Program-made: the position numbers and the translations under genes
The notes under the pieces: generated by a model
Database searches by the model: none
What the model was told of the DNA's origin: nothing
Seen by the model: only the letters and a program-made list of their open reading frames with translations
Shown here: positions 11,618 to 20,713 of the stretch, in pieces
How positions within the stretch are numbered: position 1 is the first letter of the stretch
Layout of the letters: every line of letters begins with the position of its first letter
From: Nonlabens agnitus
Lineage (GTDB): Bacteria; Bacteroidota; Bacteroidia; Flavobacteriales; Flavobacteriaceae
Reading direction: 5' to 3'
Assembly (NCBI RefSeq): GCF_002994045.1
Contig: NZ_MQUC01000003.1
Span: forward strand, 472,501 to 536,500
DNA: 64,000 nucleotides

Positions 11618-12217
11618 ATGAACGTACTTGAAAAATATCTTCCAGCACCGGCAGTCAGACCACTTACTGCGTTGCTGGAAATACATCAAGTCCATTTAAA
11701 GATTGTCAACGAGCGACAAACACGGCACGGTGATTATCGACCACTACCAGATGGGTCACACAAGATTACCATTAATGCTAATCTCAACGCTTATCGCTTT
11801 TTAATTACTCTCGTTCACGAGATTGCCCATCTTGTCGCGTTCAAGAAATATGGCTATCAAATCAAACCGCATGGGTTGGAATGGAAAAAAACCTTCCAGC
11901 AGTTAATGTTGCCTTTCCTAAGGCCAGAGGTTTTTCCAAATAATTTACTGCCGGTACTTGACCGGCATTTCAAGAATCCCAAAGCCAGCAGCGATACAGA
12001 TGCTGCGATGAGCGTTGCCTTGAAATCCTATGATGCGCCGACTGATAAAATCTATATATTTGAGTTGGAATATGGCTCTTATTTTATCACCTCACAGGGC
12101 CGTCGATTTCGTCGAGGTAAAAAGCTGAGAAAGCGATTTGAGTGTGTTGAAGTCGACACAGGCAGAACCTATATTTTTCAGCCAAATGTACAAGTACAAT
12201 TATGGAAAAAAATCTAG
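11618..12217 (+). CDS. SprT-like zinc metallopeptidase domain protein
   Basis: 199 residues. LVHEIAHLVAFKKYG contains the HExxH zinc motif (about residues 67-71), with a further His in KPHGLEWKKTF as the probable third ligand. This is the SprT/Spartan-like arrangement. Bacterial members are mostly uncharacterised; a role in protein-DNA crosslink or general proteolysis is only suggested by family. The last 16 bases overlap the start of the next gene, so the two are probably co-translated. Confidence 0.85.
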   Translation: MNVLEKYLPAPAVRPLTALLEIHQVHLKIVNERQTRHGDYRPLPDGSHKITINANLNAYRFLITLVHEIAHLVAFKKYGYQIKPHGLEWKKTFQQLMLPFLRPEVFPNNLLPVLDRHFKNPKASSDTDAAMSVALKSYDAPTDKIYIFELEYGSYFITSQGRRFRRGKKLRKRFECVEVDTGRTYIFQPNVQVQLWKKI

Positions 12218-13290
12218 AGAATAAATATGCAGTGATTATGGCCGGTGGCGTTGGATCCAGGTTTTGGCCGGTAAGCCGTCAGACATTTCCCAAGCAATTT
12301 CACGATATGCTGGGATTGGGACAATCATTGCTACAAACCACTTTTGACCGGCTCAAGCAGCAGGTTCCTGAAGGTAATATATTGATTCTAACAAACGCAG
12401 ATTACATTCCACTGGTTCAGGAGCAATTATCTCAGATTCCCATGGAGAATATTGTGTCAGAGCCAGCCATGCGCAATACAGCACCTTGCATACTGCTCGC
12501 TGCTCTCAAAATCCAGAAAAAGAATCCTGATGCTATCATGATTGTCGCGCCCAGCGATAGCTATATCGAGAACAATACGCAGTTTCAAAAGGATCTTAAA
12601 ACGGCTTTTTCTTTTTGTGAGGAGCATCCGCAAGCTTTGATGACATTAGGCATTGAGCCAGATTCACCTAACACTGGCTTCGGCTACATTGAGTATCTAC
12701 AAGGCGACCATGACGTCAAGAAAGTCGCCCAATTTAGGGAAAAACCAGATTTAGAGACCGCGCAGTCCTACATAGATGCAGGGAATTATTTATGGAATTC
12801 TGGGACATTTATATGGTCTGTGGATTCGGTGTTGTCCGCTTTCGCGAAAGCGGAACCAGAACTATTCCAATTGTTTGAAAAAGGCATGCCAGCATACAAC
12901 GAGGCAGAAGAAACTGAATTTCTTGCCGAAAACTATGAAAAGGCCAAGAACATTTCCATTGACTATGCGGTGATGGAACGCAGTAAGGACGTTTATACGT
13001 TGCCTGTGGATTTTGGCTGGAATGACGTGGGAACCTGGAGTAGTTTATACAGTAGACTTGCAAAAGATGAGAACTCTAATGCGCTCGTGAATGCATCGTT
13101 GACCTCACGTGAAGCAACGGGAAACATGATCAAAACCAGACCTGGTAAGAAAGTAATTGTTCAAGGATTAGAAAACTACATCATCGTTGATGAAGACGAC
13201 GTACTCATGATCATGCCGTTGTCTGCAGATCAAGATATCAAGGAGATTAGGAATAATGCAATAAAAAAATACGGTAGTAACTTATCATAG
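12202..13290 (+). CDS. manC: Mannose-1-phosphate guanylyltransferase
   Basis: Makes GDP-mannose from GTP and mannose-1-phosphate for polysaccharide and glycolipid synthesis. 362 residues, i.e. a single nucleotidyltransferase module without the C-terminal isomerase of bifunctional enzymes. Signature AGGVGSRFWPVSRQTFPKQF sits near the N-terminus; PSDSYI, FREKPD, NSGTFIWSVD and PVDFGWNDVGTWSSLY complete the active site. ATG 12202 overlaps the SprT gene by 16 bases. A palindrome copy is embedded in frame as AFAKAE (about residues 213-218). Confidence 0.95.
   Translation: MEKNLENKYAVIMAGGVGSRFWPVSRQTFPKQFHDMLGLGQSLLQTTFDRLKQQVPEGNILILTNADYIPLVQEQLSQIPMENIVSEPAMRNTAPCILLAALKIQKKNPDAIMIVAPSDSYIENNTQFQKDLKTAFSFCEEHPQALMTLGIEPDSPNTGFGYIEYLQGDHDVKKVAQFREKPDLETAQSYIDAGNYLWNSGTFIWSVDSVLSAFAKAEPELFQLFEKGMPAYNEAEETEFLAENYEKAKNISIDYAVMERSKDVYTLPVDFGWNDVGTWSSLYSRLAKDENSNALVNASLTSREATGNMIKTRPGKKVIVQGLENYIIVDEDDVLMIMPLSADQDIKEIRNNAIKKYGSNLS
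12837..12852. repeat. Palindrome copy 4, inside manC
   Basis: Perfect core, read as AFAKA in the mannose-1-phosphate guanylyltransferase. Confidence 0.95.
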
Positions 13291-14730
13291 ATGGATCAGA
13301 ATTCTAAAGACACCGGTGATTCCCAGTTAGAAGAAAACCAAAAAGTCATTCTAGGAATATGGGATAATTCCAAGAAGTTTTTAAACGACTTACTCGACAT
13401 ACGTGAGGATTCTGATCGCAATGAAACGATCGAATCTGTGCGCAAGGATATTTCTTTCCAGGGTCACAATGCTTGGATTTTGATTTTTTCCATTTTCGTT
13501 GCGTCCTTAGGATTAAATGTAGGTTCTACTGCGGTGGTAATAGGTGCGATGTTAATCTCGCCACTTATGGGCCCTATCGTTGGTATGGGACTAGGTGTGG
13601 CGATCAATGATGACCGTATGTTGCGTCGATCGCTCATTAATTTAGGTGTGATGGTGAGTCTGTCTTTACTCGCGGCAACATTGTATTTTACGTTGACACC
13701 TATATCAGAATTCACTCCAGAATTAGAAGCGAGAACAGCGCCTAACGTGCTGGACGTGCTTGTGGCCATTTTTGGTGGTCTGGCACTTATCGTGGCAAAA
13801 ACTAAAAAAGGAACGATATCAAATGCCATTGCTGGTGTTGCTATTGCCACAGCCTTGATGCCACCATTGTGTACGGCTGGATACGGTATTTCAGAAGGTA
13901 ATCTTGCATATTTTAGTGGTGCCATGTATTTATTTTCTATCAACACGGTCTTTATAGGCTTATCTACTTATGTAGTCTGTAAGCTGTTGAAATTCCCGAT
14001 GGTCAAATATGCGAACCAAAAGAAACGTAAGCGTATATCTGCAATAGCAACTATCGTTGGAATCATCGTACTCGCACCATCTATTTATCTGTTTTACCAA
14101 CTGTACCGAGTGCAGGTAGAAAAGAGTGCCATCAACGAATTCATGGACGAATATGTACAGTATGAAGGCGTTCGTTCTACATCAGAATACGATCCTAAAA
14201 CCAAAAAATTGGATGTGGTGTTGTTTGGTGCGCCAGTTCCAGATTTGATCATTCAACAATGGAAGAAAAAGCTGGAGTCTTATCCAGCGTTGTCCCAAGT
14301 AACCTCGCAGTTTTATCAAGGTTCGTCTGCTCCTAATCTGGACGGCAATTATGAAAATATTGCCAGCATGCAGGAAGAGCGCATAGGTGATATTAAACGA
14401 TTACAAGATCAAGGATTACAGATCACTGCATTACAAATGGAACTGGCTGCGATCAAAAGTGAAAACCGCAGGTTTGAATCCATAAGTGAAGAAGCGCATT
14501 TGCTGTATCCCGAATTGAAAACTATTTCTTACGCGCCAAACGTGTCCAAAAGTTTTAATAACAACACTATGGATACCGTTGATGTTTTTACCGTTACATA
14601 TAACGATTCGCTCATGAAGCCACTGGAACGTTTAACGGTTAATAGCCGCCTGAAGAATTGGCTGAAATACAGAATCAAGTCTGACAGTGTGATGGTGCAA
14701 ACAGCGCAAGCTACTGCGTCTGGAATCTAG
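13291..14730 (+). CDS. DUF389-family membrane protein
   Basis: 479-residue inner-membrane protein of unknown function. A cytosolic N-terminus of about 60 residues is followed by about six membrane segments (60-265). The family's glycine/proline-rich motif NVGSTAVVIGAMLISPLMGP and GLGVAINDDRMLRRSLINL are clear. After the last helix there is an extracytoplasmic or cytosolic C-terminal region of about 200 residues with a short coiled coil (EERIGDIKRLQDQGLQITALQ). The ATG follows the manC stop directly, so the four genes from yidC on may share transcription. Confidence 0.85.
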   Translation: MDQNSKDTGDSQLEENQKVILGIWDNSKKFLNDLLDIREDSDRNETIESVRKDISFQGHNAWILIFSIFVASLGLNVGSTAVVIGAMLISPLMGPIVGMGLGVAINDDRMLRRSLINLGVMVSLSLLAATLYFTLTPISEFTPELEARTAPNVLDVLVAIFGGLALIVAKTKKGTISNAIAGVAIATALMPPLCTAGYGISEGNLAYFSGAMYLFSINTVFIGLSTYVVCKLLKFPMVKYANQKKRKRISAIATIVGIIVLAPSIYLFYQLYRVQVEKSAINEFMDEYVQYEGVRSTSEYDPKTKKLDVVLFGAPVPDLIIQQWKKKLESYPALSQVTSQFYQGSSAPNLDGNYENIASMQEERIGDIKRLQDQGLQITALQMELAAIKSENRRFESISEEAHLLYPELKTISYAPNVSKSFNNNTMDTVDVFTVTYNDSLMKPLERLTVNSRLKNWLKYRIKSDSVMVQTAQATASGI

Positions 14731-14760
14731 TTGAGGACTGGAATAAAAAGGTAATAGGGT

Positions 14761-15525
14761 TTATAAGCCTTTATTCTGAGCAATTCTAACCTTACGGAAG
14801 AGTTCTGAGCTGTAAACAAAGTCGGTTACCGCTTCATTCTCTGTTTTGAAAATTTCCTTATTGGTGCCTTTCCAGGCAATCTTTCCATCTTTGAGGAAAA
14901 TGATGGTCTCTCCAATTTCCAAAACCGAGTTCATATCGTGAGAAATGATGACGGTAGTAATGTTGGCTTCATGAGTCAACTCTTGAATAAGGTTGTCAAT
15001 TACGGTAGCCGTTTTAGGATCCAGTCCAGAGTTGGGCTCATCACAAAATAGATACGCTGGCTTGTTCACCACAGCTCTCGCAAGCGCCACACGTTTTTGC
15101 TGCCCACCAGAAATTTCGCTAGGCTTTTTCTTATTGAGATTTTCTAGATTGACTCGTTGTAAAATATCGTTAGCTCTTTCCTGACGTTCCTTACGACGCA
15201 TTTTAGTAAACATGCGTAAAGGGAACATCACGTTTTCTTCTACTGTCATGGAGTCAAATAACGCACTGTGCTGGAATAGCATTCCCATATTTTCACGCAG
15301 CTCTTTTTGACGATTTTCATCCATCTCGCTCAATCGCTCGTTGTCGTATATAATCTCACCAGAATCTGGCTTAAACAATCCCAGCATATTCTTTAGAAAT
15401 ACAGATTTTCCAGAACCACTGGCGCCTATTATCATGTTGGTTTTGCCTCGATCAAACGTGGCATCAATACCGTCAAGTATGGTCTCGCCTTTAAAACTCT
15501 TATGTAGATTTTTGATTTCTATCAT
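14761..15525 (-). CDS. MlaF-like ABC transporter ATP-binding protein
   Basis: 254-residue ATPase of a phospholipid/organic-solvent-resistance type ABC importer. Walker A is GASGSGKSVFLKNML, the signature SGGQQKRVALARA, Walker B YLFCDEPNSGLDP, and the switch histidine is in VIISHDMNSV. Its start overlaps the stop of the permease gene by 4 bases, so the two are one transcription unit. No MlaD-like substrate-binding gene is next to them, unlike the common mlaFED order. Confidence 0.92.
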   Translation of the reverse strand: MIEIKNLHKSFKGETILDGIDATFDRGKTNMIIGASGSGKSVFLKNMLGLFKPDSGEIIYDNERLSEMDENRQKELRENMGMLFQHSALFDSMTVEENVMFPLRMFTKMRRKERQERANDILQRVNLENLNKKKPSEISGGQQKRVALARAVVNKPAYLFCDEPNSGLDPKTATVIDNLIQELTHEANITTVIISHDMNSVLEIGETIIFLKDGKIAWKGTNKEIFKTENEAVTDFVYSSELFRKVRIAQNKGL

Positions 15526-16256
15526 AACAGTATGGTTGTAAGTAAGTAGTTAGCAACAATGATGGCAACACAGGTCCAAACGAATGAGGTAGTAGAAGCT
15601 TCACCTACTTCAAGAGCACCACCTTTCATATAATAGCCATGATAGCTAGGAATGGTAGCTAGAATAAGACCAAAGACCATGGTTTTTATAAAAGCATAGA
15701 CGATTTGGTAGGGAACAAAAGTGTCTTGCAGACCTGTAATAAAGTCTTGAGTACTAACCAGATCACCATAAACGGCAGCTAGGAACCCACCTAAGATTCC
15801 AACAAACATGATGATGGCAATAAGTATCGGGTAAAACAACATCGCAATAATCTTTGGGAATACCAGATAATTCAGCGGGTTGATACCCATTACTTTAAGA
15901 GCATCTATCTGCTCTGTGACGTTCATGGTTCCTATGCTTGATGTGATATAGGATCCTACTTTTCCAGCCATGATAATTGAGATTACCGTAGGTGCAAACT
16001 CTAAAATTATGGACTGTCTTACGGCAAATCCTATAAGGGATTTTGGAATCAAAGGATTATCCAGATTCAAGGAAGTTTGTAACGCCACAACGGCACCCAT
16101 AAATAGGCTAATAAAAGCAGTGATACCTATAGATCCTATGATTAGGTCGTCAATCTCCTTCATGATCAGTTCCTTAAGAACAACAGCTTTTGTGGGCCTT
16201 CTAAAGACCTCAAAGAGCATGATCATATATTTGCCCAGATGGCTCAAAATCTTCAT
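15522..16256 (-). CDS. MlaE-like ABC transporter permease
   Basis: 244 residues, membrane protein with about five helices. MlaE hallmarks are the amphipathic N-terminus, IDDLIIGSIGITAFISLFMGAV, the EFAPTVISIIMAGKVG segment and EQIDALKVMGINPLNYLVFPK. Partner of the ATPase immediately downstream; together they would move phospholipids between inner and outer membrane. The first ATG is used. Divergent from the phosphatase gene over about 96 bases. Confidence 0.92.
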   Translation of the reverse strand: MKILSHLGKYMIMLFEVFRRPTKAVVLKELIMKEIDDLIIGSIGITAFISLFMGAVVALQTSLNLDNPLIPKSLIGFAVRQSIILEFAPTVISIIMAGKVGSYITSSIGTMNVTEQIDALKVMGINPLNYLVFPKIIAMLFYPILIAIIMFVGILGGFLAAVYGDLVSTQDFITGLQDTFVPYQIVYAFIKTMVFGLILATIPSYHGYYMKGGALEVGEASTTSFVWTCVAIIVANYLLTTILL

Positions 16257-16309
16257 GAGCGGTAAATATATAGATAAATTAGAACTGGCGATTTAATCCT
16301 TTCTTAAAC

Positions 16310-16337
16310 TTGACAGGATTTACAATATGTATTTTTG
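16310..16337 (+). promoter_or_regulatory. Promoter of the PafA-type phosphatase gene (-33 TTG, -7 TATTTTTG)
   Basis: TTG at 16310-16312 and TATTTTTG at 16330-16337 with 17 bases between, close to the normal Bacteroidota spacing. The start ATG is 15 bases further on. Confidence 0.6.
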
Positions 16338-16352
16338 TAAAAATTCTGTAGA

Positions 16353-18044
16353 ATGAAATTAATGAAATCCCTTTGCTTTTTTCTGGTGTTGTTGACTGGA
16401 ACTATTTCGCTTTCGCAGAAGCGAACTAACCCTCAACAGCCAGCAATCATGAAAGCTTCCAGTGAAACCAATATCACAACGGTAGACAGGCCAAAACTTG
16501 TCGTAGGTATTGTCGTGGATCAAATGCGTTATGATTACCTCACTAGGTTTTACGATCGATACAGTAACGGTGGTTTCAAACGTTTGATGAAAGATGGTTT
16601 TAGCGCTACTAACAACCATTACAATTTTGTTCCTACCTATACGGCACCTGGACATGCATCCATTTATACAGGTACCACGCCAGCAGATCATGGAATCATA
16701 GGAAATAATTGGTATGACAAATTCATCGACAAGACGATTTACAATGCAGACGATGAAAATGCCATTCCTATAGGTACGTCTAGCGATGAAGGTAAGATGT
16801 CACCACGCAAATTATTGAGTTCTACGGTAACGGACGAATTGGAATTGTTTACTCAAGGACGTGCCAAGGTGATAGGTATATCCATTAAAGACCGTGGTGC
16901 GATATTGCCAGCAGGCCATGCGGCAGATGCCGCCTACTGGTTTAGAGGTGGCGATGAAGGTGCTTTTATCACCAGTGATTTTTATATGCAAGAGCTTCCT
17001 AAATGGGTAAAGGATTTTAATGAGTCCAATCCTGCCAGTAAATACCTTAAAAAGTGGGAAACACTTTATCCTATTGACAGCTATATAGCTAGTGGTTTAG
17101 ATCTCAATGATTTTGAAAGAGCGCCACGAGGCAAGGAAACGGCCACATTCCCATATGATCTCAAAGAACTGGCTCCTTCAAATGGCGATTATAATCTTAT
17201 CAAATCCACTCCATACGGTAACAGCATTGTAGCAGATTTTGCTATTGAGGCTCTGGATAGCGAAAGTATGGGCAAGGACGACATCACAGACTTTTTGGCG
17301 GTAAGTTTTTCAAGTACAGATTATGTGGGTCATCAATATGGAGTAAATTCTGTTGAGATTGAGGATACGTATTTAAGACTGGATCAAGATCTAGCAAGGC
17401 TGCTCGATGCTCTTGACCAAAAGGTTGGGAATGGCGAGTACACCGTTTTCCTAACAGCAGACCATGGAGCGGTAAACGTACCAGCCTATTTGCAGGAGAA
17501 AAGATTCAGTGCTGGATATTTTGATGAACGAACCTTTGTAAAGGAAATGGATTCATTAATCACAAATCAATTCAGCGCCAGCGGATTGATCAAAAATGTA
17601 AGCAACGATCAGATCTTTTTTGATCAGTCTGTTTTGAAGTCTAATGGAGTTGATGCTGGAGAGTTGCAGGAATATCTAGCAGCTCAAATACGCAATTATC
17701 CAGGTGTCAATAAGGCTTTTACTCGCGATGCACTTGTTAGCGGCAGTTTCACTACAGGTATGGCGGCTTTGGTTCAAAAAGGCTTTCATCATCAACGCAG
17801 TGGTGATGTAGTATTTGTATTAGATCCTGGAGTCATCGTGTACTCGGCAAAAGGTAGTACGCACGGTAGCCCACAAAGTTATGATACACACGTGCCGCTA
17901 TTATTTTATGGTAAAGGCATCAATAAAGGAAGCACCAACGACCGTACACATATCACAGATATAGCTCCAACGATTTCATCTCTTTTGGGAATCAGTTTTC
18001 CTAACAGCGCCACGGGAAATCCTATTGGCAAAGTTTTAAAATAA
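16353..18044 (+). CDS. pafA: PafA-type alkaline phosphatase / phosphodiesterase family protein
   Basis: 563-residue exported metal-dependent hydrolase of the alkaline phosphatase superfamily, probably releasing phosphate from organic phosphomonoesters in the periplasm. Signal peptide about 1-21, ending at a degenerate palindrome copy (ISLSQKRT). Metal and nucleophile sites: VVDQMRYDYL (Asp56), PTYTAPGHASIYTG with Thr97 as likely nucleophile, TADHGAVN and STDYVGHQYG, and a terminal metal site around STHGSPQSYDTHVPLLFYG. Thr instead of Ser as nucleophile is typical of PafA. No pho-box could be identified. Confidence 0.9.
   Translation: MKLMKSLCFFLVLLTGTISLSQKRTNPQQPAIMKASSETNITTVDRPKLVVGIVVDQMRYDYLTRFYDRYSNGGFKRLMKDGFSATNNHYNFVPTYTAPGHASIYTGTTPADHGIIGNNWYDKFIDKTIYNADDENAIPIGTSSDEGKMSPRKLLSSTVTDELELFTQGRAKVIGISIKDRGAILPAGHAADAAYWFRGGDEGAFITSDFYMQELPKWVKDFNESNPASKYLKKWETLYPIDSYIASGLDLNDFERAPRGKETATFPYDLKELAPSNGDYNLIKSTPYGNSIVADFAIEALDSESMGKDDITDFLAVSFSSTDYVGHQYGVNSVEIEDTYLRLDQDLARLLDALDQKVGNGEYTVFLTADHGAVNVPAYLQEKRFSAGYFDERTFVKEMDSLITNQFSASGLIKNVSNDQIFFDQSVLKSNGVDAGELQEYLAAQIRNYPGVNKAFTRDALVSGSFTTGMAALVQKGFHHQRSGDVVFVLDPGVIVYSAKGSTHGSPQSYDTHVPLLFYGKGINKGSTNDRTHITDIAPTISSLLGISFPNSATGNPIGKVLK
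16406..16425. repeat. Palindrome copy 5, degenerate, in phosphatase signal peptide
   Basis: TTCGCTTTCGCAGAAGCGAA differs from the consensus at two central positions. It lies at the signal peptide end in the LSRKR reading frame (here LSQKR). Confidence 0.85.
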
Positions 18045-18061
18045 TGAGATACTGTTTCTTA

Positions 18062-18069
18062 TATCTTTG
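18062..18069 (+). promoter_or_regulatory. -7 promoter element TATCTTTG
   Basis: Perfect TAnnTTTG match, 18 bases upstream of the ATG at 18088, between the phosphatase and barrel genes. Confidence 0.55.
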
Positions 18070-18087
18070 TTTCATAAATCAATAGCC

Positions 18088-18579
18088 ATGAAATTATACA
18101 TCACGATTGCAGCGTTTTTTATTACAGCCATTTCTTTGGGCCAGGCTTATACTGGAAAAGGAGATCAAAAATTCCAAGTAGGGCTTAATCTACAGGATAA
18201 CGGTACAGGTATTCAAGCCACCTATGATTATGGAGTAGGCGAGAATATCTCCTTTGGTATCTCTACGGTTTATCTGTTAGGTGTTGATGACGAGATTGAT
18301 GCAGATTTTGACCAGCGTGCAGATCTACGTTTACGTTTCAATGCTAACATAGGGAACGTGCTCAATTTTGACCCAATGTTTGACTTCTATCCAGGACTTA
18401 GTTTTGGTACTAAAAACTTCGGTGGTCATGTGGGAGCTCGCTATTTTTTTAGTGAAGGTTTTGGGATTTATACCGAGGCTCAATTTCCATTTGCCAAATA
18501 CGATGATGGTGACTTAACTCCAGCCGAAGACTTGAACAACCAGTTCAATTTCAACATTGGGATGTCCTTCAATCTTTAG
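18088..18579 (+). CDS. DUF6646-like small outer-membrane beta-barrel protein
   Basis: 163 residues from ATG 18088. The signal peptide MKLYITIAAFFITAISLGQA is followed by alternating hydrophobic strands (GIQATYDYGVGENISFGIST, DLRLRFNANIG, GGHVGARYFFSEGFGIYTEAQF) ending in the aromatic/leucine pattern NFNIGMSFNL typical of outer-membrane barrels. An upstream TTG in frame overlaps the promoter element and is rejected. It has no known activity. The 3' end overlaps the convergent glycosyltransferase gene by 4 bases. Confidence 0.8.
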   Translation: MKLYITIAAFFITAISLGQAYTGKGDQKFQVGLNLQDNGTGIQATYDYGVGENISFGISTVYLLGVDDEIDADFDQRADLRLRFNANIGNVLNFDPMFDFYPGLSFGTKNFGGHVGARYFFSEGFGIYTEAQFPFAKYDDGDLTPAEDLNNQFNFNIGMSFNL

Positions 18580-19460
18580 AAACCTAACTTAGACTTGATA
18601 CCGTTCCAACGGTATTGTCTCAAGAAACGGCCTTGATCTTTATTCAAAATAGGATCTATGCCGTTTTTTTGTGCCTTGAAATATCCTTTCAGGTAATCCA
18701 TAAACAGATTTGGCTGGCGCTTTTTTGCAGCCATTTTTAGGGCAGTAATTACCGTGAGCGGCCATCCGTAACGCATCTTGTAGAAGGCTTCACCTTGCAA
18801 TTGCATAGACATGGGTTTGTAGGCAGCACCTGTAGGTTTCAAATGTTTGACGTGCAAACCTGCGATAGTTTCCACCTGCCAGCCATAGTACCTTGCCAGC
18901 ATCTCGTCCATGGTGTCCCAACCTATGGAAGATCTCAATCCGCCTATTTCTTTGAAACAAGCCGTACGATATGCCTTAAGGGCACCACGTATGTGATCTG
19001 GATTGTTTTGGTTTTCCACAACCCAACTACCGTTTAGTTCGATGGTACAATGTCCTGCTGCCATTCCTGTTTTTTCGCTTTCGCGAAAGCGAACTACAAT
19101 ATTTTCTAGGTAATGTTCTGGAAAGATGAGGTCTGCATCAAACTTGCAGATGATGTCCACTTTGTTTTGGTCTACCAGTTCCAATCCCTTTTTGAAGGCG
19201 TTGATCACCTTGGTTCCAGGAATATTCTCTGCAGCAGATGCATTCCTTATAATAGTAATAGGTAATCTATCCGTAAAGCGGCTGGCGACATCATACGTGT
19301 CGTCTGTACTGTTGTCGTCCACCACAATAATTTGTGCGGCCTTAACGGTTTGCGCAAGGAGACTTTCCAGTGTTTGTACTATGAAAGACGCCTCGTTATA
19401 GGCAGGAATAATGATGGCAATGCGCAACGCTATAGGTTTAGGATCGCTCGCAATATACAA
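18576..19460 (-). CDS. Glycosyltransferase family 2 protein
   Basis: 294 residues, GT-A fold. IAIIIPAYNEASFIVQTLESLL and VVDDNSTDDT form the nucleotide-sugar site, FDADLIFPEHYL carries the DxD motif, and GWDTMDEMLARYYGW has the acidic catalytic-base region. Substrate unknown. The ATG at 19460 overlaps the upstream methyltransferase by 23 bases; a TTG at 19427 (LRIAIIIPAYN) is an alternative start. It lies in a minus-strand run with a methyltransferase-like gene, suggesting polysaccharide or glycolipid modification. A palindrome copy is read as RFRESE in its middle. Confidence 0.9.
   Translation of the reverse strand: MYIASDPKPIALRIAIIIPAYNEASFIVQTLESLLAQTVKAAQIIVVDDNSTDDTYDVASRFTDRLPITIIRNASAAENIPGTKVINAFKKGLELVDQNKVDIICKFDADLIFPEHYLENIVVRFRESEKTGMAAGHCTIELNGSWVVENQNNPDHIRGALKAYRTACFKEIGGLRSSIGWDTMDEMLARYYGWQVETIAGLHVKHLKPTGAAYKPMSMQLQGEAFYKMRYGWPLTVITALKMAAKKRQPNLFMDYLKGYFKAQKNGIDPILNKDQGRFLRQYRWNGIKSKLGF
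19076..19091. repeat. Palindrome copy 6, inside the glycosyltransferase gene
   Basis: Full 20-mer at 19074-19093, read on the minus strand as RFRESE. Confidence 0.95.
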
Positions 19461-19959
19461 GATAGTAACGATCTGTAAAGTTTCTCAAAATAGGGCGTAG
19501 GCCCAACTTTTTAGTAGGATTGGTAAACTTCATGCGATCGATCACGTCCCAGCCAGCTTTGTTCAAAACATAGTCCAGCTGCCAGTCCTCAAACTCATGA
19601 TAGTGTTGATCCCTTATATCGTTGGGATTTCTATAGGCTGATGCAAACCATAATTTGAGAGGTACGCTTACCAATAATTTATTGCAGGGAATCGCTTTTA
19701 AAACACCATAGGGATTTACTAAATGCTCAAAAATTTCAAAAGCGGTGACCACCTTGCCGTCAAAACTAGAAACGGCAGTGGTATCATCATCCAAATCTTC
19801 ACCTTTAGTATTCTGGACTTGAAAACCGTTTTCTTTTAAGATCTCCGAAAATGGATTTTCAATTCCTAGATCCAGAATCTTTTCAGATGGATCCACGTGT
19901 AGTTGTAAGAATTCCAGCGTCTTTTTGAAACGTTTTGAGGGAAATGTGTTTTCGTACAA
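19438..19959 (-). CDS. Class I SAM-dependent methyltransferase-like protein
   Basis: 173 residues, short for the fold. KILDLGIENPFSEILKENGF replaces the usual glycine-rich SAM loop (ELGCGxG), VTAFEIFEHLVNPYGVL is the conserved post-strand-4 region, and a C-terminal YYLVYCERS strand ends the domain. The loop is poor in glycine, so SAM binding is not certain. It overlaps the following glycosyltransferase by 23 bases and probably works with it on a surface glycan or lipid; inference from context only. Confidence 0.75.
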   Translation of the reverse strand: MYENTFPSKRFKKTLEFLQLHVDPSEKILDLGIENPFSEILKENGFQVQNTKGEDLDDDTTAVSSFDGKVVTAFEIFEHLVNPYGVLKAIPCNKLLVSVPLKLWFASAYRNPNDIRDQHYHEFEDWQLDYVLNKAGWDVIDRMKFTNPTKKLGLRPILRNFTDRYYLVYCERS

Positions 19960-19970
19960 ATCAGTAAGTT

Positions 19971-20567
19971 TTAACCGCGACGTCGCTCAAGAAGAATCAT
20001 CATCATTAAGCCCAGCATCACGCGTTCCTTGTCGTCATTGTCAATTTCTGCGATTTTTTCAACTTCAAATTCCTTTCCAAAAAAGGAAGGTTTCTTTTTA
20101 AGTTTAGCGACGATGTCGCCATTGACATCAGTAACGTTATAGGTTGGGTGAAAAACATATCCAGTAAAAAAACTAAGTACTGGAATCTCGCCCATCAGTG
20201 AATCGCCCAGTCGGGTCCATGCGCTGGCTTCCTGTACCTTATACTGAAATTTCTCGTGCTGGTCGATGATGTCGTACTCTGCTTTCCACATGGATTTCCA
20301 GCCCTTGCGTGCAATCTTGCCTATTTCAGTGCCATTCGCGTCCAGCATATTGTACGCAGCGCTCCAGTCCAGCCATTGATTAGCTCGTATGGTAAACAAC
20401 ACCTGCGATTTTGAAGTATCGCTGTAGACGGTAATCGCCTCTTTGAGTTTGAACATCTTTTGCCTCACATAAGCGATGGTCGCACCAGTGGCATCAGTGG
20501 CAGTAAAGTCGTTGCTCAACGTGGTGATTCTAAAAGAGAACCTAATGGGATACTGAATATTTTGCAT
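19971..20567 (-). CDS. LURP-one/tubby-C-terminal-like protein
   Basis: 198 residues with no signal peptide. The pattern FSFRITTLSNDFTATDATGATIAYVRQKMFKLKEAITVY ... LFTIRANQWLDWSAAYNMLDANGTEIGKIARKG matches the repeated beta-strand layout of LURP-one-related proteins (a phospholipid-scramblase/tubby-like barrel). The assignment is by pattern and the function in bacteria is unknown. The C-terminus ends in a basic RRRG. TACCTTTA, one mismatch from the -7 consensus, lies about 25 bases upstream (20592-20599). Confidence 0.6.
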   Translation of the reverse strand: MQNIQYPIRFSFRITTLSNDFTATDATGATIAYVRQKMFKLKEAITVYSDTSKSQVLFTIRANQWLDWSAAYNMLDANGTEIGKIARKGWKSMWKAEYDIIDQHEKFQYKVQEASAWTRLGDSLMGEIPVLSFFTGYVFHPTYNVTDVNGDIVAKLKKKPSFFGKEFEVEKIAEIDNDDKERVMLGLMMMILLERRRG

Positions 20568-20610
20568 GAGATACGGTTGATATGGTCCATGTAAAGGTAG
20601 GAGAATAGTT

Positions 20611-20626
20611 CGCTTTCGCGAAAGCG
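20611..20626. repeat. Palindrome copy 7, intergenic
   Basis: Perfect core between the FabI-like gene and the LURP-one-like gene. Confidence 0.95.
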
Positions 20627-20713
20627 ATATCCGTCAAAAAACACATGAACAAATCATCATTCTTCAACAAGAAATCACTACCTACTGCAAGTGGAACCTG
20701 AAAAATCTTGAAT

